From contig NZ_JBHTCX010000010.1 in assembly GCF_042666875.1 (NCBI RefSeq), positions 163,605-227,604 on the forward strand: a stretch of DNA of 64,000 nucleotides, given 5' to 3'. Position numbers and translations under genes: made by a program. Origin of the DNA: Brachybacterium sp042666875 (GTDB taxonomy: Bacteria; Actinomycetota; Actinomycetes; Actinomycetales; Dermabacteraceae). Shown here piece by piece: positions 17,930-25,621 of the stretch (its first letter is position 1; every line of letters starts with the position of its first letter). The notes below the pieces were generated by a model, which was given only the letters and a program-made list of their open reading frames with translations, did not search any database and had not been told where the DNA came from.

Positions 17930-18681
17930 GCTGCACCCCCTCCCGTCGCGCTGCGCGCATTGGACCTGAACAGCGACCCCAGCGAGTGGGTGAGGCTCGG
18001 CCCGCGGCCGATGCGGTGCTTGGCGTCGATCTCCAGGGCATTCATGATCATCACCAGCACCCACGCGATGACGAAGTAGGCCAGCAGCGCGAAGCCGAAG
18101 GCGTACCAGGTGCCCGTCGTCTGCCGCAGCCGATCGACCTGGTAGTAGAGGTCGTACAGGGTGATCGCGTAGACGATCGCGGTTCCCTTGAGGAGTTGGA
18201 TCCAGAGGTTCGACAGCGAGGGGATCATCAGAGCCCACGCCTGCGGGATGATGACGCGGAACATGCCGCGCACCGGGCTCAGGCTGAGCGCGCTGATCGC
18301 CTCGTACTGCCCCTTGGGGACGGAGCCGACCGAGCCGCGGACCACCTCGGCACCATAGGCACCGTAGTTCAGGGCCAGGGCGAGCACGCCGCAGAACAGG
18401 GGCGTCAGCTCCCAGCCCAGCTGGGGCAGCACGAAGAACCACCAGAAGAGCTGGACCACGAGCGAGGTGCCGCGGAAGAACTCGATGAATACCCGCGCGA
18501 TCCCGCGCACGACGGCGTACTTGACCGTCTGAGCCAGGCCGAAGGTCAGGGCGACCAGCAGGGCGCCGAGCGCCCCGAGCACCGTGAGCTGGACGGTGAC
18601 CCAGATGCCGTCGAGGATCTGGGGCCAGCGGGAGATCATGAACTCGGTGTTGGCCCCGAAGTTCTCGAAGAAGTCGTTCAT
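17926..18681 (-). CDS. ehuC: amino acid-type ABC transporter permease (EhuC-like)
   Basis: A 251-residue permease of the polar amino acid family with FRGTSLVVQLFW and the EAA loop PKGQYEAISALSLSPVRGMFRVIIPQA. The N-terminus MNDFFENFGANTEFM is periplasmic or interfacial, followed by about five helices. The ATG at 18681 is chosen over an in-frame ATG 27 bases upstream because it starts at the conserved N-terminal helix. It would form a heterodimer with the EhuD-like permease. It lies 130 bases after the binding-protein gene, with a hairpin in the gap. Confidence 0.78.
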   Translation of the reverse strand: MNDFFENFGANTEFMISRWPQILDGIWVTVQLTVLGALGALLVALTFGLAQTVKYAVVRGIARVFIEFFRGTSLVVQLFWWFFVLPQLGWELTPLFCGVLALALNYGAYGAEVVRGSVGSVPKGQYEAISALSLSPVRGMFRVIIPQAWALMIPSLSNLWIQLLKGTAIVYAITLYDLYYQVDRLRQTTGTWYAFGFALLAYFVIAWVLVMIMNALEIDAKHRIGRGPSLTHSLGSLFRSNARSATGGGAA

Positions 18682-18716
18682 GGGTGCATCACTTCCGGCG
18701 CGCAGCATGGACGGGC

Positions 18717-18748
18717 CCGGGGGCGGTCATGAGGGGAACCGCGCCCGG
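18717..18748 (-). repeat. intercistronic hairpin after the binding-protein gene
   Basis: CCGGGGGCGGT (18717-18727) pairs with ACCGCGCCCGG (18738-18748) with one mismatch, in the gap between the binding protein and first permease genes. In ABC operons such structures often stabilise the upstream message or partly terminate transcription, giving an excess of binding protein. That role is inferred. Confidence 0.4.
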
Positions 18749-18811
18749 ACCCAGGCAGTCGCACCGGTCCCGCCGCGGGGCCTCGGGCGCCGCGGCTCAC
18801 CGGAAGAAGCC

Positions 18812-19738
18812 TCACTGGAGGGCGGAGAGATCGCCGTCGCAGAGCATCTCGGTCGTCATCTCCTCGGGCGGCAGCTCGCCCTCGGTGAACCCGTACTCGC
18901 CCACGATGGAGAGGTAGCGCTCCGGATCCGAGACGATCTCCGCCAGCTTCTCGTTGTAGGCCTCCAGAAGGGACGTGTCGTCCTTGCGGAACACGGTCGC
19001 ACCAGCGCCGTACTGCTTCTCGCCGTCGATGTCCGCAACGAAGCTGTCGGTGACCTCGACGTCGATGTTGGAGTTCTCGGCCAGCCAGTTCAGGGAGATG
19101 GCGGTCAGTGCGAAGGCGTCGGCGTTGCCGCTGTTGACGGCGTCCACGCCGTCCTGCGGGCCGCCCACCTCGAGACCGTTCAGCCCCAGCGACTCGACGT
19201 AGCCGGCCTCGACCGCGCCGGACATGGTGGCGACCGTGAGATCGGTGTCCACGAAGGACTGCATGTTCTCGAGCCCCTCGGGGTTGCCGTCCGGGACCAT
19301 GAGTGCCGTCGTGTACTGGAACTCAGGGTCGCCGAAGGCGGCCTCGGCGCAGCGCTCGGGCAGGATCGACATGCCGGCGCTGATGATGTCGAAGCGGCCG
19401 GCGTTCAGGCCCGGGATCAGCGAGCTCCACTCGGTCTGGACACCCTCGACGGTGTCGATACCGAGCTCCCCGAAGATCTCGCGGTGCATGGCGACGGTGG
19501 CGCCCTGCAGGTCGCCGCCCTCCTCGAAGCTGTAGGGGGCCTCGCCGGCGAAGCCGACCGTGATCGTGCCGGCATCCTGCAGCTGCTTGAGCAGGTCGCC
19601 GCCGCTCTCGCTGCCGCCGCCGGAACCGCCGTCCCCGCTGCCTCCGGTGTCGGTGCGGCTGCAGGCGGCGAGGCCGCCGAGGGCCGCGGCCGACACGACG
19701 AGACCGCTCCCCTGGAAGAAAGTACGGCGATTGTGCAT
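18812..19738 (-). CDS. ehuB: ABC transporter substrate-binding lipoprotein (EhuB-like)
   Basis: A 308-residue family 3 solute-binding protein. The lipobox LAAC places the lipidated Cys at residue 26, followed by a Gly/Ser linker; a basic HNRR stretch opens the signal. The mature domain shows EVQTEW-like and LIPGLNAGRFDIISAGM, ILPERC, features resembling EhuB proteins that bind ectoine and hydroxyectoine. The ATG at 19738 has GAGGGAGCAC ahead of it. It heads the operon and is divergent from a GntR/FadR regulator. No ectoine-degradation genes (eut or doe) are nearby, so uptake could serve osmoprotection, or the substrate may be a related amino acid. Confidence 0.78.
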   Translation of the reverse strand: MHNRRTFFQGSGLVVSAAALGGLAACSRTDTGGSGDGGSGGGSESGGDLLKQLQDAGTITVGFAGEAPYSFEEGGDLQGATVAMHREIFGELGIDTVEGVQTEWSSLIPGLNAGRFDIISAGMSILPERCAEAAFGDPEFQYTTALMVPDGNPEGLENMQSFVDTDLTVATMSGAVEAGYVESLGLNGLEVGGPQDGVDAVNSGNADAFALTAISLNWLAENSNIDVEVTDSFVADIDGEKQYGAGATVFRKDDTSLLEAYNEKLAEIVSDPERYLSIVGEYGFTEGELPPEEMTTEMLCDGDLSALQ

Positions 19739-19783
19739 GAAGTGCTCCCTCTCACTGCGCCCACGGCGTCGCGAGCGCTCAGA

Positions 19784-19794
19784 TTGTCGGACAA
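19784..19794. promoter_or_regulatory. FadR-type GntR operator
   Basis: TTGTCGGACAA is a perfect palindrome with a 1-base centre and matches the FadR-subfamily consensus TNGTNNNACNA exactly. It lies 46 bases upstream of the ehuB start codon, in the region shared with the divergent GntR gene. It is the best candidate binding site for that regulator. Confidence 0.65.
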
Positions 19795-20049
19795 CCTGCT
19801 GTTTGGATATCGGATCGCAGTCCACGCTAAGGGGTGAGGGAGGGACGTTCGCGGGTCAGGCCACGTATCGTGATGGTGTCGTGACCCGAGGGACGGGCCG
19901 CGTCCGCGCCGGATCGCGAGGTGCGGACCCGCTCAGCGGGGGCATCGCGCGAGCACCGGGGCAGTGCCTGGGGCGCGCTCCGACCAGGCCCGACGGGCGA
20001 ATACGATGTCCATCGCGGAAGTGACCATGCGTAGTTCAGGAGGATGGCG

Positions 20050-20844
20050 ATGACCACTCGGCACGAGGGGGTCCGGCTGCCGATGATGCAGCCGCTGCGC
20101 CGGCCCTCGATCATCGATCAGGCGGAGCTGGAACTGCGCAATGCCATCTACTACGGCGATCTGCGGCCGGGCGATGGGGTCCCGGAGGTGCAGGTCTCGC
20201 GGCAGATGGGCATCTCCCGCTCCTCGCTGCGAGAGGCGTGCCAGCGCCTGGTGCGCGACGGGCTGCTCACCCAGATCCCGGGGCGGGGTCTGTTCGTCAC
20301 GCACATGGACGCCGAGACCATGTCGGACTTCATCGACTACCGCCTCGGCATCGAGATGCAGGCCGCCACGATCGTCGCCGATCGGGTCGCCGGTCTGCGG
20401 GAGGCCGGGAAGCCGGAGGCGGCCGACGCGCTCCTGTCGCCGTTGCGGGTCTCGATGGAGCGGAGCCGGGCCGCCCTGGCCGCCGAGGAGGTCATCGAGG
20501 CCGGCAACGCGGACCTCGACCTGCACCAGCAGATCGCCGAGATCGCCCGCAACCGCTTCCTGAGCACCGCGATGAACACCATCGTGATCCTCACGCGGAT
20601 GGGCAGCTTCTCCGATCCCCTGGGCTTCGGCGTGCGCGCGGATCTGACCGCCACGCACGAGGCCCTGCTGGACGCGCTCTCCTCGGGAGACGGTTCGCGA
20701 GCCCGCGCCCTGCTGCGCGAATCGCTGCAGGAGCTCGCCGGTCGGCTGCGTGCCGGCGCCGACGAGGACCTGGTGCGCGACCCGGACCTGCTCGAGAGCT
20801 CCGGCCCGGAGTGGACCACGATCGGCGAGGGCGGGCCGGCCTGA
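20050..20844 (+). CDS. GntR family transcriptional regulator (FadR subfamily)
   Basis: A 264-residue regulator with an N-terminal GntR winged helix (about residues 20-90; QMGISRSSLREACQRLVRDGLL is the recognition region, followed by the GRGLFV wing) and an all-helical FCD-type ligand domain (about 95-240). The FCD domain usually binds a carboxylate through a metal held by Asp and His residues; LDLHQQIAEIA supplies candidates. The ATG at 20050 is chosen because AGGAGG lies 6 nt upstream; an ATG at 20044 abuts that sequence. It probably controls the divergent Ehu operon. Confidence 0.88.
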   Translation: MTTRHEGVRLPMMQPLRRPSIIDQAELELRNAIYYGDLRPGDGVPEVQVSRQMGISRSSLREACQRLVRDGLLTQIPGRGLFVTHMDAETMSDFIDYRLGIEMQAATIVADRVAGLREAGKPEAADALLSPLRVSMERSRAALAAEEVIEAGNADLDLHQQIAEIARNRFLSTAMNTIVILTRMGSFSDPLGFGVRADLTATHEALLDALSSGDGSRARALLRESLQELAGRLRAGADEDLVRDPDLLESSGPEWTTIGEGGPA

Positions 20845-20861
20845 CAGGGGACGGAGGCATG

Positions 20862-20911
20862 AGAAGGGCCCTTCCCGGCGGAGAAACCCGCAGGTGAAGG
20901 GCCCTTTTCTT
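20862..20911 (+). terminator. rho-independent terminator of the GntR gene
   Basis: AAGGGCCCTTC (20864-20874) pairs with GAAGGGCCCTT (20896-20906), and TTTTCTT follows on the plus strand. Each arm is itself nearly palindromic, so alternative folding is possible. It also lies just past the 3' end of the oppositely oriented tRNA and could stop transcription from both sides. Confidence 0.7.
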
Positions 20912-20914
20912 GGG

Positions 20915-21003
20915 CGGAGACGAGAGGATTTGAACCTCCGAGGCGATTTTAGTCGCCTACTCCCTTAGCAGGGGAGCGCATTCGGCCGCTCTGCCACGTC
21001 TCC
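20915..21003 (-). tRNA. tRNA-Ser (anticodon GCU)
   Basis: An 89-nt class II tRNA. The acceptor stem GGAGACG pairs with CGTCTCC, the discriminator is G, and CCA is not encoded. The anticodon stem CTCCC/GGGAG encloses the loop CTGCTAA, giving anticodon GCU for AGC and AGU codons. A long variable arm (GGCGA...TCGCC) and the T loop GTTCAAATC are present. GCU anticodon, long variable arm and G discriminator agree on serine. Confidence 0.96.
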
Positions 21004-21203
21004 TGGTGCGCACGCTCGCGGCGTGGCACGCCGATACAGCATACGGGAGCACGTGGAGTGCGCCAAAGCGACAGCGCACCGATCACGTCACACCGGCGCA
21101 CGGACGATCCCTGTCACGTCGACGTCGGTAGCGCACCGATCCCGCTGGGCCGCGTACGTGCCGCACGAATCCTGTGCTGCCGGTTCACAGCTGCTCTACC
21201 GGT

Positions 21204-21680
21204 TCACAGCCCGAGCTTCTCCCGCAGCAGCGTGATGTGCTTGGGCGTGCCGACGCGGTACTTCACGAACGTGAGGATCCCGTCGGCATCGATCGCGAAG
21301 CTCGAGCGGATCGTCCCTTCGACGAGCCTGCCGTACATGTTCTTCTCGCCCCAGGCGCCGTAGGCCTCCATCACCTCGTGGGTCTCGTCCGAGGCCAAGG
21401 TGTACGGCAGGTCCTGCTCGGCGACGAAGCGGTCCAGTTCCGGCACCGGGTCCGGAGAGATGCCCACGACGCGGTATCCGGCGTCGAGGAACAGCTGATG
21501 GTTGTCGCGCAGGTCGCAGGCCTGGGTCGTGCACAGCGAGGTGTTCGCCGCGGGGTAGAACCAGATCAGCGCCGGGGCCCCGCGCAGCTCGGCCAGGCTG
21601 ACTCGGCCTCCCCCGGCTGTCGGCAGGTCGAAGTCGGGAGCGGCGTCGCCGACGGCGAGCTTCACGGGTGCGGTAGGCAT
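21204..21680 (-). CDS. bcp: peroxiredoxin, Bcp/PrxQ type
   Basis: A 158-residue thiol peroxidase that reduces peroxides with electrons from thioredoxin. Cys50 (NTSLCTTQACD) is the peroxidatic cysteine and Cys55, five residues on, is the resolving cysteine in the same helix, as in Bcp/PrxQ. The usual TPGCT is NTSLCT here, so the Pro is missing but the Thr-Cys geometry is similar. AGGAGA precedes the ATG. It lies 29 bases after the K+ channel gene on the same strand and may be cotranscribed. Confidence 0.88.
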   Translation of the reverse strand: MPTAPVKLAVGDAAPDFDLPTAGGGRVSLAELRGAPALIWFYPAANTSLCTTQACDLRDNHQLFLDAGYRVVGISPDPVPELDRFVAEQDLPYTLASDETHEVMEAYGAWGEKNMYGRLVEGTIRSSFAIDADGILTFVKYRVGTPKHITLLREKLGL

Positions 21681-21709
21681 GTCTCTCCTGGGAGGTGGTC
21701 GGGGCGGCG

Positions 21710-23473
21710 TCAGCGGCGCGGACCGGCCGGCCCGTCGCGTCCGCTCCCGCGGGAGCGGCGCCGCCCGAGGTACGTCTCGCGGAAGCGACGCTCGGCGTGG
21801 CGGTCTCCGAGCAGCAGCAGTTTGCCGGGCGCCGAGGGGATGGACTCGGTGTCGTAGCTCAGGGTGCCGTCCTCGTCGGCCACGGCGACGATCAGACAGC
21901 CGGTGCGGCGGTGGACCTCGGAGTTGCGCACCGAGCGCCGCACCAGCGAGGACGGCCGCGGCACGAGGAACAGCTCGTTGCCCTCGGCCACCAGCACGCG
22001 GTGGCTGAGCCCGGCGTGGTTCCACAGGTCGGTGGCGCCGATGGTCGCGTAGGACAGCACCCCGTCGGCGCCGGCGCGATAGAGGGTGGCGACGTTGCGC
22101 TCGTAGGTGGCGCGGGAGACGACCTGCAGCTCGGGCCGCAGCCGCCGGCAGAACAGGGTGAGATAGACGTTCAGGTCGTCGTCGCGAGCGGTGACCAGCA
22201 CGGCGGAGGCCTTGTCGAGCCCGGCCCGGCGCAGGATCCGCACGTCGGCGGCGTCGCCCTCGACGACGTCGTAGCTGGCCGTGCCCTCCAGGGCGGAGTA
22301 CGAGTTCTGCACGCGGCCCGGGAGCTGTTCGACGATGGTGTTGGGCACGCCTTCGTCGGTGAGTCCGCGGGAGGCGGCACGGCCGACGCGGCCGCCGCCG
22401 ATGATGATGACGGGATCCTCGGACTGCTCCTGGACCTGGAACTGCTCGTCGTAGGCGGCCAGCTCGTCCTTCTCGCCGGCGAGGATCAGCACGGTGGTGT
22501 CGGTGATCTTCAGCTCGGGCTTCAGGGGGCGCAGCCGGCCCTTGCGCATGATCGCGAGGATGCGCACGCACGAGCGCAGCTCGGAGATCGCCTCTCCGAG
22601 CGTCTTGCCGACCAGCGCGGTGCCGCGCGCGGCGGCTTCGGCGACGATCGTGTCCCCGAAGCTGCCGATGCGGTGGACGCGCCCGGTGGAGCCGAGCACA
22701 CGGCCGGCCATCTCCTGACCCAGCACGGCTCCGAGCTCGAGGACGTGGTCGGCGCCGGCCAGACCCAGCACGTCCACGGAGACGGGCTTGCTAGCGGTGA
22801 CCGCGATCGGCACGTCGCCGGCGCACTGACGGACGGTGAAGGCGACGTTCGTGTTCGCGGTGTCCGAGAGCGTCGAGACCACCAGCCGTGCCCGGTCGGC
22901 ACCGGCGTTGCGGTACGTCAGGGCGGAGTCGAGGGGGCCGACGACGACGTGGCGGCCCTGGTCGTGCAGCTGCCCTGCCTCGATCGGGTCCTCGAGCACG
23001 ACGACGGCGGGCACCTCGGAGCGCTCGGCGCGAGCGGCGAAGGCCTGGGTGACGGCGTCGGAGCCGACCAGGAGGACATGGCCGTGCAGCTGCGGCGGCA
23101 CCTTGCGCGGGGTGCGCGAGGTGCGGCGACGGTCCAGCCACGGGGTGACGATGTACTGGATGACGAAGAACGGGACGAGGACCAGGAGATAGACGACACC
23201 GCTCAGCAGGACGCCCAGGGAGAACAGGCGCCCGAGGTCCGTGTCGAAGGTGATGTCGCCGTAGCCGAGCGTCGACATGGTCGTGATCGCCCAGTACACG
23301 GCGCTGACCCAGGAGTGCTCCTGCCCCTCGATGTGCATGAGGCCCTTGAACAGGGCGGCGTAGCCGACCACCATCGCGAGCCCGATGGCCACGATCACCA
23401 CACCGGCGCGAGATCGCCGACGGGCGATCGGGACACGGTCCCCGCGCCTGCGCTCCGCCTTCCACGCGCCCAT
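21710..23473 (-). CDS. potassium channel with TrkA-type NAD-binding domains
   Basis: A 587-residue protein. After a basic N-terminus come two membrane helices flanking a pore loop with the K+ selectivity filter TTMSTLGYGDI (about residues 70-80). A cytoplasmic RCK/TrkA-N domain follows (HVLLVGSDAVTQAFA), then a TrkA-C-like segment and a second TrkA-N domain (VIIIGGGRVGRAASRGL) with its own C-terminal part. It resembles bacterial RCK-gated K+ channels with two tandem RCK units in one chain. The ATG at 23473 has GAGAGGAATC ahead of it. The likely role is ligand- or redox-gated K+ flux. Confidence 0.88.
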   Translation of the reverse strand: MGAWKAERRRGDRVPIARRRSRAGVVIVAIGLAMVVGYAALFKGLMHIEGQEHSWVSAVYWAITTMSTLGYGDITFDTDLGRLFSLGVLLSGVVYLLVLVPFFVIQYIVTPWLDRRRTSRTPRKVPPQLHGHVLLVGSDAVTQAFAARAERSEVPAVVVLEDPIEAGQLHDQGRHVVVGPLDSALTYRNAGADRARLVVSTLSDTANTNVAFTVRQCAGDVPIAVTASKPVSVDVLGLAGADHVLELGAVLGQEMAGRVLGSTGRVHRIGSFGDTIVAEAAARGTALVGKTLGEAISELRSCVRILAIMRKGRLRPLKPELKITDTTVLILAGEKDELAAYDEQFQVQEQSEDPVIIIGGGRVGRAASRGLTDEGVPNTIVEQLPGRVQNSYSALEGTASYDVVEGDAADVRILRRAGLDKASAVLVTARDDDLNVYLTLFCRRLRPELQVVSRATYERNVATLYRAGADGVLSYATIGATDLWNHAGLSHRVLVAEGNELFLVPRPSSLVRRSVRNSEVHRRTGCLIVAVADEDGTLSYDTESIPSAPGKLLLLGDRHAERRFRETYLGRRRSRGSGRDGPAGPRR

Positions 23474-23696
23474 GCGATTCCTCTCGAGAACAGTTCGGCT
23501 CCGACGCTGCGGGGCCTCTCCCCGCACCAGGCGAAAGCGTAGGCCCGCTGCGACGGCGGCACATAACGCTTGGTCGGACGATGAGCCCAAGACCACCAGC
23601 TTCACCCCGGTGGAGGTCATTTCCGTGTCGTGATCGTGATGATCGCAGCCGCACGGAGCCCCGGGCCGGGGCGTGCGACTCGGGATCAGCCGGGGA

Positions 23697-24401
23697 TCAG
23701 GAGCCCCCGGGCCCGCTCTGCCAGGCGTGCGCGACCAGCTCACGAAGCACGTCGGTGTCCACGTCCTCGAGCTTCCTCACCCACACGCACCCGGCCCCTC
23801 GGCGGTGCGTGCCCAGCCGGTCCAACAGCTCACCAGCGCGCGGGCCGTTCTGCAGTCCGTACAGGGCGAGATCCGCCGCGCGCGGGCTGAAACCGACGCG
23901 GAAGCTGTCTCCCTCCCGACCGGTGGCATAGACGTAGTGGTACTGCCCGAAGCCGATCATGCTGGGGCCCCACATCCTCGCCTGCTCCCCGGTGACACCG
24001 GTGAACAGCTCCAGCAGCTCTGCCCCCTCCCGTCGGCGACGGTCCCCGAGGCCCTCCAGGAACTGCTGCGGGGAGATGTCGGTGGGGCGCGTGGATCCCG
24101 AAGCGCGCGTGCCGGTGGTCCGCCGACCGCCCGTGGCCGCAGGGGCGCCTGCATCGGTCACGGTGAAGGTGGCGGTGCGCTGCTGCGGGGTCGGGGGCTC
24201 GCGCATGCTCAAGCCGTGCTCCTCGAGCGCCGACTGCAGCCGTCTGCCGGCGGCGGGCCCGACGCCGTGCAGCTGCGCCAGATCGGGCCAGTCCGCCCCT
24301 GCGAGTGATCGGAGCGTCGTCAGTCCCTGCTCGGCGAGCGCGCGAGCAGCCGGCCGCCCCACTCCCGGGATGTCACCGATCAGGCCGTCCGGACCGCTCA
24401 T
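23697..24401 (-). CDS. helix-hairpin-helix plus DUF1801 protein
   Basis: A 234-residue two-domain protein. Residues 5-65 contain two helix-hairpin-helix motifs (IPGVGRPAARALAEQGL and LHGVGPAAGRRLQSAL), usually for non-specific DNA binding. A linker leads to a DUF1801/YdhG-like domain (about 115-232) with MWGPSMIGFGQYHYVY and VGFSPRAADLALYG. The DUF1801 function is unknown. Its start overlaps the end of the LacI gene by 29 bases, so translation is probably coupled. Joining an HhH module to DUF1801 is not the usual plan for this family. Confidence 0.75.
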   Translation of the reverse strand: MSGPDGLIGDIPGVGRPAARALAEQGLTTLRSLAGADWPDLAQLHGVGPAAGRRLQSALEEHGLSMREPPTPQQRTATFTVTDAGAPAATGGRRTTGTRASGSTRPTDISPQQFLEGLGDRRRREGAELLELFTGVTGEQARMWGPSMIGFGQYHYVYATGREGDSFRVGFSPRAADLALYGLQNGPRAGELLDRLGTHRRGAGCVWVRKLEDVDTDVLRELVAHAWQSGPGGS

Positions 24402-25395
24402 GGAGCTCACCGTAGTGCTCGGCCGCAGTTGCCGTCGATCCTCGCGGCACGAACCGGGTGGGCAGGCCGATCCGTGCGGGCCCGTCGGACGTGCCGCCAT
24501 CCCGTCGCAGCAGGTCGACCGCTTGGACGCCCATCTCGTAGCGCGGGACGCGCACCGTGCTGAGGCCGGGAGTCACCAGCGCGGCGAACTCGATGTCGTC
24601 CCAGCCCACGACGCTGATCTGGCCGGGCACCGCCACGCCGAACCCGCGCAGTCGTTCCATCAGCGCCAGAGCCATCAGGTCGTTGTAGACCAGCACCGCG
24701 GTGACATCCGTCTGCAGGACGGCCTCGGCCCCCTGTCTTCCGCCCTCGACCGTCGGGGCGAACGAGCCCAGGTCGGTCCACTCGGTACCGATCTCGGCGC
24801 AGATCTCCTCGATCACGGCGCGCCGGACGGTGTCGGAGCGGCTGACCCCGGGGCCGCCGACGTAGCCGAGGCGGCGGTGGCCCATCCGGCGCAGGTGCCG
24901 GATCGCGGCGGGGATGCCCGGGGTCACGTCGGCGAACACGCCTGGCAGGTCCGGGGAGACGCGGTTGACGAGACTGAGCGGCGTCATGGAGGCAGCCTCC
25001 TCCAGCGCGCTCTCGTCCATCCGGCTGGAGCAGAGCACGATGCCGTCGACCTGGCCGGCCAAGGTGCGCACCAGCGGCAGCTCCCCCTCCGGGCTCTCGC
25101 CCGCGTCGGTGATCAGCAGCTGCGCTCCCACGTGGTGCGCACGCGCCTGGGCGCCCTTGAGCACGGCCGGGAAGAACGGGTTCTCCAGGTCCGGGACGAT
25201 CACCCCGTAGACGCCGTACCGGCCGGTGATCAGCGCACGCGCAGTGCGATTGGGGCTGTATCCGAGGTCGGCCGCGGCGGCGCGGACCCGTTCGCGAGTG
25301 CGCTCGCCGACCATCTCGGGGCGCTGGAACACCCGGGAGACGGTCGCGATCGAGACCCCGGCGCGGGCCGCCACGTCCCTCAGCGTGATCGCCAT
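24373..25395 (-). CDS. LacI family transcriptional regulator
   Basis: A 340-residue repressor with the LacI helix-turn-helix (residues 3-25, TLRDVAARAGVSIATVSRVF), the hinge helix (RTARALITGR) and a periplasmic-binding-protein-like sensor domain (PDLENPFF, VVGWDDIEFAALVTPGLSTV). GGAGGCACC precedes the ATG. It diverges from the tagaturonate epimerase gene; the shared intergenic region contains two candidate operators, so hexuronate control is likely. Confidence 0.9.
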   Translation of the reverse strand: MAITLRDVAARAGVSIATVSRVFQRPEMVGERTRERVRAAAADLGYSPNRTARALITGRYGVYGVIVPDLENPFFPAVLKGAQARAHHVGAQLLITDAGESPEGELPLVRTLAGQVDGIVLCSSRMDESALEEAASMTPLSLVNRVSPDLPGVFADVTPGIPAAIRHLRRMGHRRLGYVGGPGVSRSDTVRRAVIEEICAEIGTEWTDLGSFAPTVEGGRQGAEAVLQTDVTAVLVYNDLMALALMERLRGFGVAVPGQISVVGWDDIEFAALVTPGLSTVRVPRYEMGVQAVDLLRRDGGTSDGPARIGLPTRFVPRGSTATAAEHYGELHERSGRPDR

Positions 25396-25436
25396 CCGGT
25401 GCCTCCGTCTCCTCCGCCCGGGCACGTCGACCCGAT

Positions 25437-25451
25437 CTGCAAAGTTTGCAG
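25437..25451. promoter_or_regulatory. candidate LacI-family operator 1
   Basis: CTGCAAAGTTTGCAG is a perfect palindrome with one central base, 42 bases upstream of the LacI gene start, between it and uxaE. Confidence 0.5.
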
Positions 25452-25501
25452 TCTCACCGCATCCTACGTCGCGGAATGCCCTGTCGCGCAGGCCCGGGAT
25501 A

Positions 25502-25515
25502 TGCAATCGTTTACG
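25502..25515. promoter_or_regulatory. candidate LacI-family operator 2
   Basis: TGCAATCGTTTACG contains AATCGTTT, an exact match to the AANCGNTT core of LacI-family operators with the central CG. It lies 51 bases from site 1 and about 107 bases before uxaE, a spacing that could allow looping. Confidence 0.5.
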
Positions 25516-25621
25516 GTGTGAGGGTTCGGAACGCTGACGTCCGCAGACCTCGCCACGCGTTCCCTGCTGACGCCTCGGCAGACCTCGCCCACCCTCGACC
25601 CGTGCTCGATCGGAGACACCC

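Noticed and set aside
21004..21203. Possible small gene between tRNA-Ser and the peroxiredoxin
   Set aside because: Short frames exist on the plus strand but lack a ribosome binding site, conserved pattern or coding-like composition; the region more likely holds the tRNA promoter.
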